This document shows, one piece after another, positions 9,142 through 18,633 of a stretch of DNA of 25,753 bases; position 1 is the stretch's first letter, and every line of letters begins with the position of its first letter. This DNA comes from Saccoglossus kowalevskii (taxonomy: Eukaryota > Hemichordata > Enteropneusta > Harrimaniidae). The stretch covers positions 508,530-534,282 of the forward strand of contig NW_003124902.1 in assembly GCF_000003605.2 (NCBI RefSeq). Direction: 5' to 3'. A program made the position numbers and the translations under genes. Below the pieces are notes generated by a model, which saw nothing but the letters and a program-made list of their open reading frames with translations, did no database searches and was not told where the DNA came from.

Positions 9142-10019
9142 ATGGGCAAAGTCAAATCTGAACATCACAGACTTTCTGAGTCCCAGCTCCGTTCCCAAGC
9201 CGTTGCCCGTCATAGTGTGGACAAAACTAGTGGTCAGCTCGCCACATCCTTGGGGAGGACTGTACGATGGGTTTTGAAATTGACTAAAAAGGCTCTAAGT
9301 GCACTGTTCATCGCTATTTGACCAAGAAAATTGGGTTGAGGGCACGAGATCCAGAAAGGGGAAGGCTGTCTTTCACCAGGAAGTATGCCAGCTTGACTTC
9401 AGAGGCCTGGGAGTACTTGAAGTACTCTAACGAGTGCCCCTCGTATTTTTTTCGGACGCCCAACAGTCAAAATGACCGGGTCTACACCGCAAGTCCTGAG
9501 AAAGTGCCTCCTTCTGAGAAGGTGAAGTTGAGTGCCCTCACCGTGATGTTGGGTGCCATATCAGCATCCGGGCTGTCTGAGCTTCACATAGTGGCACAGG
9601 GGACCACATTAAACGCTCAATACTATCTGCAGGAGATACTGGAACCGACACAGGTGCCAATCAAGAGCAGAAGAGGAGAGGAGTGGTCTTGTCACCGACC
9701 ATAAGATGTACAACGACGCTCGGGCATGGTGTTCATGCAGGATGGTGCACTAGTTCATACCGCCCGTGTGAGCCAGGAGGGGTGTTTTAGGAAACTTCCT
9801 GGCTTTCTTCGTAAAGAGGAATGCCCTCCTCCCAAAAAACTCATCAGACTTGAATCCAACTGTTGGGGAATACTGAATGACAGAATCTTCAGCAGGCGAC
9901 CACCAATGTCAGCTAGATGCAAAGGTAGTAAAAGAATAGGAGAACATTTGGTTTTCAACTCTATGTCTGCGTGGCTCGAATATGTTATTAAGATGAAAGG
10001 GGGACACAGTGGATATTAA
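9142..10019 (+). pseudogene. Tc1/mariner (IS630-like) transposase, decayed
   Basis: ATG at 9142 (MGKVKSEHHRLSESQLRSQ) opens the helix-turn-helix region (VDKTSGQLATSLG). The second DNA-binding half is largely missing: reading jumps near 9300 to TVHRYLTKKIGLRARDPERG in another frame. The catalytic region then runs GRLSFTRKYASLTSEAW, TPNSQNDRVYTASPEKVPPS, ASGLSELHIVAQGTTLNAQY and MVFMQDGALVHTARVSQEG. The first catalytic Asp is replaced by Asn (AAC at 9429-9431, YSNE). The second Asp is intact (GAT at 9741-9743, MQDG). The third acidic residue is gone: around 9850-9875 SSDLNP and WGIL are in different frames and the codons between them are partly deleted. It ends with KGGHSGY. The wild-type spacing from second Asp to the missing Glu would be about 37 residues, suggesting a DD37E-type family; that is an inference. 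Confidence 0.85.
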
Positions 10020-10061
10020 ATTATGAGATTCTATCAGCATGTGTTATTGATTGCTAATTAA

Positions 10062-10089
10062 CGTTGACGAACTTTTGGGAAACTGTGTA
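10062..10089 (-). repeat. Right terminal inverted repeat of the mariner element
   Basis: GTTGACGAACTTTTGGGAAA followed by CTGTGTA. It is the inverted partner of the repeat at 8946-8974 and lies ~45 bp after the transposase stop. Confidence 0.65.
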
Positions 10090-10090
10090 T

Positions 10091-11773
10091 ATCCGTGTAT
10101 CTTCTAACTAGAAGGGTAAAATTGGAAAACAATATGAAAAGCCATCAAATTACTAACACGCAAATGGTAACGCCAGAGAGAGCCCCCCGAAACGGAACTA
10201 ATTATGAATGACAACTAACATTAAGATTGGAATAGCCGTACTTCACAAACAGTTATCCATTTCAAAAAAAAAAAAAAAAACGTTACGGATATCCAGTGGT
10301 TAACTCCGAGGATATCAAGGCAATGCACAATACGTTGGGAGAAATAGCTCGCTATATATATTACGGAATAAATAATATAAATGATAATCAAATTGCTGTA
10401 TCATGGTTTGACCAAACACAGGAGTTTTCACTTATATAAACAATCAAGAAAGAAGTGCTCTTGCTTTGGCACAAACATTTTGGGAATAAGTGAATAAATA
10501 CAGACTTTGTAGATAGGCTGATTCACCAGTAATAACAATGTACACGTGTTCAAATCGAGACAAAAATGATCGCATATTATGACGTATGATTCAATGGTAA
10601 ATATATTTAATAAACGTAAATTATTAAATAAAGTATATTTGTTATATTTGATACTTTAAACTCCGTCGTTTCTCTATAAGTACGCCTGTAAAAAACGGCA
10701 ATTTGTTTTTCCACTATCAGAGAGCTTAATCGTCCTAAAAACGTTAAGATAAAGGTTTTATTAAATTATACGAGATGCAGACGCTACTGGTATTTAAACT
10801 CCTATTAGCTAAATGATCATGATTTTGTAAACATCTCCAATTGTGAAGCACATATCACAAAATGTGTTAGACATAAACATTTTGTTTCAGGGGTGTCAAT
10901 AATTTAATTCATTGTGAGACCAAACATTTACAACAATTTTCCCTTTTTTGAAAATACGTCTTGGCTTATATTTAGTGATGAAAAGGTGCATTTACAAAAG
11001 CCCATTTTTTGTGAGTTTGGTGAGTTTTTGTCTACTAAAATAAAACGTTTACAGTGTGAATCGTTAAAATAATCTCAGTTTGAAGGTGCAATAAACAATT
11101 TTGTTTAATACAATTTCATGAGAAACTGTGATGATTACAAAAACATGCTATTTGGTCATGAAAATATACTAACTGAATATATAGTCTATTTGCCTGATTG
11201 GGGTTCCTGTGCTATCCCTAACGTTATGATATATATCTTCTCTGGCCTGTCGTGAAACCGAGTACAAAACTATTTGTGTGAACGTGCCATATCAGATATG
11301 CAACCACTTGCGTGAGACCCGGATGTACACATTATAATTAGCAGTTGATGAATGCTGAATGTTGTCAACCATATCCTATTCAAACTCCAGAGGCATTGAT
11401 GTTAGTCGATAGTCTTCCACATCATTACTGGGAAGTGTGCATGCTTCCTGTGATATTCAAATTTGTCATCTGTAGGTGGAGTGATTTGTTTTTCATTATG
11501 TCTATTTTTGGAGGTGAACAACTTGTATCTAAACTCATTTAACTGTAAAGACGACGGAAGAATATTTGGCTTGCTTTCATGACATTATCACAATGGGGAT
11601 ACTAAAATCTTCCAATCCAAGGTTATCAAGTTAGAGTGCAAAGAGTTTACGTTTTCTGACTGTAAAAATAACGAATCATATTATGTAACAGCATTTAGTG
11701 GCAAACAGAGAGAGAGAGACAAACAGCTAATTAATGTTTATTATTTTACCATTGAATTTGTTCAACATAAATT
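10091..11773. other. AT-rich non-coding stretch with a 17-A run
   Basis: No gene supported. A run of 17 A at 10264-10280 could be the tail of a retroposed sequence or simple slippage. A short GAGAGAGAGAGA run lies near 11706-11718. The 65-codon frame at 11345 has no recognisable features. Confidence 0.4.
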
Positions 11774-12013
11774 TTAATTGTGGTTTTTCCTTCCTTGCAG
11801 TTTAAAAACAAATGTGTCTGTGACACCAGCAACAACTTGGATATGTTCCTTTCTTCTGGAACCTGAAGTAACAAATATCTGATAAGTCGTACAGTTGAAT
11901 GTTAGCTGAATTGTTCGTGACAACATTTCTGCATCATCATAAGCCTTAATTGAAAACTCAATGTAGCGATCAATTACAACAATAATATCATGTTTCTCTC
12001 GGCAGTATGACAA
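11774..12013 (-). pseudogene. Fragment related to the PIN/FEN-like multi-copy family
   Basis: An 80-codon open stretch, MSYCREKHDIIVVIDRYIEF..., contains DRYIEFSIKAYDDAE and later IQVVAGVTDTFVF. The combination 'DRY, two or three residues, SIK' followed ~35 residues later by a hydrophobic I-Q/L-I segment resembles the block just upstream of the EEADT motif in the multi-copy family annotated at 6660-8650. In that copy the corresponding block, near 7300-7430, is badly decayed. No flanking blocks were found on either side, so this is an isolated remnant of a different copy. Recognition is from memory of the pattern and is tentative. Confidence 0.4.
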
Positions 12014-13430
12014 AAATCATACGTTTAGGTTAATCATTGCATTTTGGTCAATAATTTCTGTGTAAATTGTGTCTGTTGATTAAGTGAAAATGCTCAACTT
12101 TTTTACTAACTGCTTTGTGATTCTTTCTCAAAGCTCATACTCATTAAATAATGAATAGTGCCAGCTCATACTACATGCTTTTTGCCAAAGACTCGTTTTT
12201 GACTAATTACTAACTAGCATGTGAGAAAACAGTTTATTCATATCGCATAGTATGTTTTCATCTATTTTGACACGTTTTTAGCAATTCTATTGTCACCACA
12301 TATTTTCGAATAGGTTTTTAGATTCCACCAGATAATTTGTATTTAAATGCACTTGACATTCTTTCACCAATAATCACTACATTATAAATATTAAATTCTT
12401 TTGATGCACTACACCCATTAGCAATTTTGACAAGTTGATTACTTTCTGGTTTCAGTGGATCGATACATCATTCTAGTAACACAATATAGATGCAATATCC
12501 AGTTGGCCTCTCTTTCTGAAAGAGTTGAATGTCATAACGGGACTATTAAGCAATCAATCTAGAAGCGTTCTGTCTGGGTTGTTCTAGCTTCACTGATAAT
12601 TGATTCCAACTGTCTTTTCTTTACAAAGAACGTGTTTCTCAAAGGGTCATGTCACCACCATTCTATAATCAATCAGTGCTTGTGACCAAACTGTTTTCTT
12701 TAGCATGCTGCTGACTCCGATACTTGCAGCATACAGTCTATATATTATCCCTTTGCTTTCATAATTTCCCAGTAAAACCAAAAAAATTGCATAAGCATGT
12801 GGTGCCTTTCCTCAATAACTGTTTTCATTATCCATGTTTGAATGTTGCATGTCATCTACTAAATACAGTATAGTTTATCACATGTTGCTCCACGGATTTT
12901 TCACAGAAAAAGAAGTGTGGTAAGCACAGTATTCGATGTTGCCAACAGAATCATTTGTCCGGACCATTCCACATCAGATTGGTAATAATTAATAATGTCG
13001 CGATAAAACATGCTAACCACTGAAGACCACGTCCTAAAGCCAAGAATGTAACAGTAGATAGTCCATTAATGTTTAAGTAGTGATCTGTTTTTTAGTCTTG
13101 AAATTGACTCGCCAATCGGTTTCAGTTACTTCCACTGTTGAAGATTGTTTATACAATTAATATACAATACGCAATATCCGTCGAGTATAATTTAGTGAAT
13201 TCTCGTATATAATATGCTGGTAGTGTCTATATCATCAGAATGGATGGAAGAAAAAATTGAAACTATTATTGAATTTTAATGCATCTCGGCCAAACACACG
13301 TGTAAAATGAACAAAAAAGAATAAAATATAAACTTCTGAAACCAGCAAATGTTGACTCAAACTTCCACTGTATAGCTTGTTGGAAGTCACGAGATTAGTA
13401 GTTACGATACACTATATATAGACTTTAATA
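12014..13430. other. AT-rich non-coding stretch, nothing recognised
   Basis: No open frame, repeat or RNA gene that I could support. Composition is uniformly AT-rich. Confidence 0.4.
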
Positions 13431-13434
13431 ATTA

Positions 13435-13537
13435 CGACGTCAAATAGAATCCGCGCATGAATTATGACGTCACAATGCAAGTGTGAGGATGAAATAGCGT
13501 AAATTATCATAAATTACCGTGAAAGGTAATGACGTCA
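13435..13537. promoter_or_regulatory. Cluster of three CRE-like (TGACGTCA) sites
   Basis: CGACGTCA at 13435-13442 (7 of 8), TGACGTCA at 13465-13472 and TGACGTCA at 13530-13537. The two perfect sites share a longer context, ATGACGTCACAAT. TGACGTCA is the palindromic binding site of CREB/ATF bZIP factors. The cluster lies about 420 bp upstream of the first recognisable Polinton polymerase codon, so it could have belonged to that element's promoter or terminal region. Regulation is inferred. Confidence 0.4.
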
Positions 13538-13890
13538 CAATAGGATTAATTTTGTATAAATTAAATATTTTTTAAATTGAATAAATTAATATAAATTTAC
13601 ATGGTACATACACGCACACACACCCAAGAACATTCACGTTGCATACGTTAATAAAAACACAATGTTTTTGCGCACTAACCAAGTTTATTACATAAAACAA
13701 GTACAATTGATGAAACAGTTACATAGTGTATCCATCCACTTCAGTATATCAACATGGTGCTCATAAAGACGATGTGAGGTATATTTACAACATTCTACAA
13801 TTTGCATCCGTGTGTAGGAAATTCAATACTTTTTTTTTTAAATTTTATTACAGTGATATAAAAATGGGTTAGAGTTATAAGGATACTACC

Positions 13891-13914
13891 GACAAGATTA
13901 ATTTCAATCTTGTC
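13891..13914. repeat. Small perfect hairpin upstream of the polymerase gene
   Basis: GACAAGATT, six-base loop AATTTC, then AATCTTGTC: a perfect 9-bp stem about 43 bp before the ATG at 13957. It could be a chance palindrome in AT-rich DNA. A-rich sequence follows. Confidence 0.4.
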
Positions 13915-13956
13915 AGCAAAAACAAAACAAAAAAACGTTCAGTCCGAAAAATTAAG

Positions 13957-16900
13957 GTGAGTGGAACGGACTGGATCGTAAAAGTTTCACATCAAAATAA
14001 TAATACTATCGAGGAATTGCATAGCGTCTTACACGCTATCTTTCATCTACTGCTCGAACTGGTCACCTTTGACCTTGACGGACGTGACCAAATTAGCATT
14101 TCCATGAACGTACCCAACTGGAACAACGAAATTTTGCTACCGTTTATATGCCTGCTGAAGATATGAATGTTGACAAGGTGATGGATGTTCAGAGTGGAGA
14201 GGATTCTACAATCCTACTAAGATATTTTTTACGGAATGCCGGAGTTGAACAGAGTTCATGTGGCATAGAAGAGATTAAAACATTCCAGAGCGTGTTACCA
14301 GATTTCAGAATACATGTATTGTTGCACGATCACTTTGGCTCCACCATTTTTGCGGACAATGTCACAGAAGATTCCAAGGACATATATCTCTCTCTGAAAA
14401 ACAAACACTACAACATCATCACAAATATGACCTGGGAAAGGCGTACTTTTGCGCGAGCTGTGTGAAGTCTTATCATAAGCATTACGATCACGTGTTTCCG
14501 ACGGGACGGGACTATGTGTTTACACAGAACGATGGAAAAAGTATGGAAGTTGTCACAGATTTTTCAAGAATGAAAAATGTTTCGAACAACATCAAAAGTC
14601 GGTTAACGAGGAAAAACTCTCCCGGTCAGTTCAATGTTGCAAATAAGATCTCAAACTCCTCAAATATCGCAATGGGTCTCACAAATGTAACGAGGTATAC
14701 TGCAAAAACTGTAAGTCTTTTCAGATGTACGATCAGTGTTACATTCAACCACTCGCTTAAAGAAAAAAAGAACAAATAATCTGATGATTCGATGAAAGAA
14801 CTAGCGGAGGATGACTCTGACAGCCAAGGTAACTACGTCTTTTACGATTGTGAATGCACGACCGACGAACATTGTACTCATATTCCCGATCTGTGCTTAG
14901 CGAGAATTCCATCGAATATGGAGAAAGTGTTTAATGGTCCACGTACCTTGGAAGTGTTCTGTGAATGAGCATTACAAAAAGGACATAATGGGATGATTTT
15001 CATCGCGCATAATTGAAAATATTAAGATGGAATTATTATTTTGAAATATCATGAATGATTCAAAAGTCATCAAAGAGTTGCTTTCCCCACCTTTTTCCGA
15101 GAACCGTGGGAGACAATTACAGAGAACTGATACCCGAGGCTCATTATTTTGACCCAGATGGTATGAAGGAGGAGGCTAGAAAGACAATCTAAACTTTGGA
15201 GAAATAGAAAAGAACCCCATATATGATTTGCGTAAAGAACTTACAAGTACTGTCTGATCGATGTAAGCATACTCGAGAAGTGTTGCTTGACATTTAGATT
15301 AATTACGATGGAACTCACCAAAGTTGACCCCTTCAGCCATTGTATCACAATCGCCTTCATGTGAAAAGCCATATTTTGGAAGAATTTCATGGCTCCTGAC
15401 ACTATCGGTATTGTGCCCAGAATCAGTCCCTAGATGACATAAAATGGATGGAATAGGAGGCACACACCAATAACACGCACTTTCATCATGCCCGTAATTC
15501 CAGAAGAGAAATCAAAATCGGACCTTAATATGTAGCCGGGTATGATGCTTCAACCAAAACCTTGTATGGGTACTACGGTTGTTACTTCCACAGCTGCCCA
15601 AAAGAAACAAGACAAATCGCAAGAATGAACTCAGTATGTCTTCCCTCTACGAAAGGCTACTGGCGAGGATAGGTTTGAATCGAAAAGATAATCGCTAGTT
15701 ACCATGTGGGAATGAGATTTCAAATTAAGAACAATCGCAAAGTTGAATGGTTTGTCGGACACTTAGGTATCTCACATTCTATCAGAGGCAAGGTGGTCGT
15801 GCAAATGCATTGTGTCTGTATTACGAGTTCAAGGAAGTTGAAAAGTTAGGGTATGTTCACTTCAGCAGCTTTTATCCATACATCAATACGAACTCAAGAT
15901 ATCCAGACTTTATCGCCGAACCAATGAACTATTTCGGTATTATCAAATGTGACGTTTTGCCACCGAGGAGATTGTTGTTTATTTTGAAAAGGTAAAACGG
16001 GTATATACAAACTGATTTTCCTACTTTGTTCCAAATGCACAAAAACTATGAATCAAGATGAATGTCACCTCGGTGTAAATAAAATCAGCTGACGGGTATT
16101 TGGTGCACTCAGTAATTGAAAAAGACTGAAGAAGTAGGGTATACGAAGTATGGCATTATGACGAGTGGACAACCCATAGACTGGAGAAGAGTTCATCAAC
16201 ATGTTTATGAAGGTTATACAAGAGTCATCTCATTACCCGGAGTGGTGTCGCACTACATCAAAAGGTATGACGAAAAAGAAGATATTTTCTTGGACAGATG
16301 CAAAATAACTACCAATCTAGGCTTCAGAGCCCTACATCTCAACTTGTTCTGGGAAAAGCTAGGACAGAGGTCGAACTTTGGACAGAGCATGTAATGGTCG
16401 CCGAACTGTTGACGAATAGTATAAAAGACATCAAAGATCTGTTTTTTGTGTTCGACGATATGGTTTTTGTCCATCACTGCAATGAGGAAGACTACATTAC
16501 CGTATCACCCAATAAGAACGGTATACTGGCTGTAATGACGACAAGCTATGGTCGACTTAAACTCTACAGTGTTCTGTTAAATTAGTTAGCCAAGGCTTGT
16601 ACTTTGACACACATTCCATCATTTACAGCGAGCTGGAGAATGGGATGAGGGATCTGATTGGAAAAATAAGTCCAACAGATAATTACATCACACAAGTCGT
16701 ATTGAGTGGGCCGACGAATTATGCGTACCGACTAAACAAACCGACAAAAGACGGTATGTAGAGTGAGAGGGTTCACCCTCAATTACAGTAACCAACTGGA
16801 AATTAATTTTGATTCATTAAATTCGTGGAACAAGTGGTTCTCTACACGTCAATGAACCCCGAAATATAAAGCACAAGGGAGGTAGAATTTTCAAATTAAA
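13957..16900 (+). pseudogene. POLB: Polinton protein-primed DNA polymerase B (decayed)
   Basis: The N-terminal region (13957-14460) shows LLELVTFDLDGRDQISISM and, after a shift, the block AGVEQSSCGIEEIKTFQSVL. A Cys/His-rich stretch follows (HKCNEVYCKNCKSF near 14690, CYIQPLA). The exonuclease I motif is FYDCECTTDEHCTHIPDL at about 14838-14890, so the D-x-E pair is retained. The exonuclease II region is IFIAHN followed by a stop (about 14995). YYG/palm approach: YCLIDVSILEKCCLTFRLI near 15250. Motif A is GYVHFSSFYPYINT, with His (15858-15860) where the metal-binding Asp belongs. FGIIKCDVLPPRRL follows at about 15932. Motif B region: NLFWEKLGQRSN near 16340-16375. Motif C is YFDTHSIIY with His (16612-16614) for the second Asp. 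The C-terminal block is GPTNYAYRLN, then RGFTLNYSNQLEINFD. At least eight stops or shifts. Full-length homologues exceed 1000 residues; most domains are present. Confidence 0.9.
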
Positions 16901-16980
16901 ATGTATTCTAACAAATATAAATAAAAGCAAGATATTAAGTATATTTTTATAATATAATATTATTTTGTTTTGAACTTGAT

Positions 16981-17487
16981 GCTGAGAAAGTACACTGAAG
17001 AACGTAAAAAGAGATGCGACAATGACGAGGTCTTATCACAACATGGATGCAAGATTGAAACACTCGGCGAAGACGTTTTTGGTCAAACAGATATTAAAAC
17101 AATGTGACAGTATCATAGTCCCACTATCAGATGTCATCTATTGGTGTTACAGCGAGTTTCAGTCAGCCCATGTGGAAATGATGAAGACACTTCAAATTCA
17201 TGTTATTGAAGGCATACCTCCAGATATTGGCAGAATGGTCAATACTAACTTGTTGGTGATAGATGAACTAAAAGAAACTTGCTGGCGATAACAAATCGCT
17301 CAGTTCTTGTAGAAGGAATCCGACCATCGAAACCTATCTGTGATACTGATTTTGCAAAATCTCTTCCATCAAGGTAGGCAATCAAGAACAATGAGTCTCA
17401 GCATGCACAACATTTTCCTGTTTATGAATACAATGGACCCGTCACAGGTCAAAGACAGTCTTCCATCGTCAGTCATTTCATCATGTT
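16981..17487 (+). pseudogene. Polinton FtsK/HerA-type genome-packaging ATPase (decayed)
   Basis: The main open stretch (17022-17291) contains KTFLVKQILKQCDSIIVPLS, VIYWCYSEFQSAHVEMMKTL, HVIEGIPPDIG and NLLVIDELKETCW. The Walker A region reads KHSAKTFLV (codons 17058-17084): the Lys-Thr remain, but the preceding Gly residues are replaced. Walker B (LLVIDE) is well kept. After the stop at 17291 the conserved sensor block continues in a shifted frame, with a stop in it: IAQFL then KESDHRNLSVILILQNLFHQ (about 17292-17370). After that comes RTMSLSMHNIFLFMNTMDPS (about 17378-17440). In complete elements this ATPase pumps DNA into the capsid. The gene begins about 80 bp after the last recognisable polymerase sequence. 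It is inactive. Confidence 0.85.
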
Positions 17488-17495
17488 AGCCCACA

Positions 17496-17690
17496 TGCAA
17501 AAGAAAAAAAAGAAGATTTCCTCTCCATATTGCACAAGGCCAACTCGAAACAACAAAAGAGGTAATCAACGAAGCCACAAGTGACTTGATACAGTGTATG
17601 TGAGAATGTTCGCTCAACGTGTTGAAATGGAATCTCCAGCTATTACTAGTCAGAGAAGAAAGTTGCATTGCCCGACATCCACTGCCTAAA
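17496..17690 (+). pseudogene. Small conserved Polinton-associated protein (decayed)
   Basis: A short lysine-rich start (HMQKKKKK near 17496) leads, across frame changes, to ILHKANSKQQK and then EVINEATSDLIQCM (about 17560-17600), a stop, and ECSLNVLKWNL (about 17604-17640). I recall a small protein with an 'acidic/hydrophobic helix, Leu-Ile-x-Cys-x-Cys-Glu-Cys, Asn-Val-Leu-Lys-Gly-Asn' pattern next to the capsid genes of many Polintons and adintoviruses. Its role is not known to me. Here the Gly of the motif is Trp and one Cys codon is a stop. It follows the ATPase by only a few bases. Confidence 0.55.
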
Positions 17691-17741
17691 TTCGTGGTAC
17701 AACATCTATTACAATGCCTCACCCAATCTGAAAGGTCACAT

Positions 17742-18232
17742 ATAACTGAAATTGATTCCGGGCTACTACAACTCGATAGAAACGATTTTATGCGATCCCG
17801 GATGAGATACAGATGACACACAATTCGAGGTTAAAGAGGGTGACGGGAGCGGTCGAAAAATGAGCACGTGAAATCTTGATGGGTGGATTGACCAAAATGT
17901 TGGGATTTTCCTCAAATTCAATGATTACGAACGAAAGGCGCATAAGCTATTACCTAGCCGACGTTAGAAATCTGTATTCCTCTTCATGTATTGCAATATA
18001 ATCAAACCGCAAGTGGTCGATGACATCTTCGTATCTCTCTTGAGAATAGTCAACATTGAAGGAACCCATGAAAATAACATCAATCACACTTTAAACAAAC
18101 CGATTTGAATGTCGACTTTCAAAAGATTGATATAAGGTGTGATACTGGTGGAGAAGGTGCCATTTCAACTTGGACGTGTGATTGTGACGCTATGTTTTCG
18201 AAAAGCTCATCTTTTGCTAGTGTGAAGTAAAA
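17742..18232 (+). pseudogene. Penton-like minor capsid protein, C-terminal part (decayed)
   Basis: Recognisable blocks are LKLIPGYYNSIETIL (about 17746-17790), TQFEVKEGDG (about 17820), ILMGGLTKMLGFSSNSMITN (about 17874-17932), YYLADVRNLYSS (about 17950), MYCNIIKPQVVDDIFVSLLR (about 17986-18045), IVNIEGTHENNINHTLNKP, then VPFQLGRVIVTLCFRKAH (about 18158-18212). This succession matches the single jelly-roll minor capsid (penton-type) protein of Polintons, which forms capsid vertices. Homologues are ~400 residues or longer. The first ~150 residues appear to be missing, as the upstream small protein lies only ~60 bp away. At least four shifts or stops are present. Confidence 0.7.
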
Positions 18233-18239
18233 CAAAATA

Positions 18240-18632
18240 TGAACAGACATCGACCTTACACTCCGCACATGGTTGTTTATAGAAGTTACTACATGAATCG
18301 GATTGGACGAGGACTGCAACGCAGATATGGAATCTGAAGTATGTTTTCTCGATGCCAAGATAGGCCGTGCCTCTATCAACACAGGGTCCGAATTCCACAT
18401 GAAAACCACCGCTCAATGCCTGTTTAGGTATTCTAGGTATCATAGGGAAAAAGTCGCTTCAAGTAGAGAAAAGACTGTGGGTTGTCATATTACTTCTTTG
18501 GTATTAGGCAATTTATTTGGAAGACCCTCTCAAACGACTCATGGATGGACCATCAAAAAAAAGACAGCAACAAGACACTTTCTTCCAAGGCTTAGAAGAG
18601 GGGACGATCACCAGATATAATCGACTGGACTT
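18240..18632 (+). pseudogene. Small basic protein between the two capsid genes (decayed)
   Basis: MNRHRPYTPHMVVYRSYYMN (about 18241-18300) and IGRGLQRRYG are followed by broken sequence, then LKRLMDGPSKKRQQQDT (about 18530-18580). A short Arg/Gly/Tyr-rich protein ending in a Lys/Arg-rich tail is common at this position in Polintons and is thought to be a minor virion component. I recognise position and composition rather than a defined fold. Several stops and frame changes occur. The last part overlaps, in the same frame, the run-in to the major capsid gene. Confidence 0.4.
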
Positions 18633-18633
18633 C

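Larger units (their letters stand above)
8946..10090 (+). mobile_element. Tc1/mariner-superfamily DNA transposon (inactive)
   Basis: A transposase-like coding region (9142-10019) lies between imperfect terminal inverted repeats. The left is CACCGTGTCCCAAAAGTTTG at about 8949-8968. The right, reverse-complemented, is CACAGTTTCCCAAAAGTTCG at about 10069-10088. A TA dinucleotide follows the right repeat, consistent with TA target choice, though a clear left-side TA was not fixed. The overall length of about 1.1 kb fits the superfamily, but the transposase is internally deleted. Confidence 0.8.

Noticed and set aside
10264-10280. Poly-A run as tail of a SINE or processed gene
   Set aside because: No target duplication, internal polymerase III boxes or recognisable body upstream could be supported.
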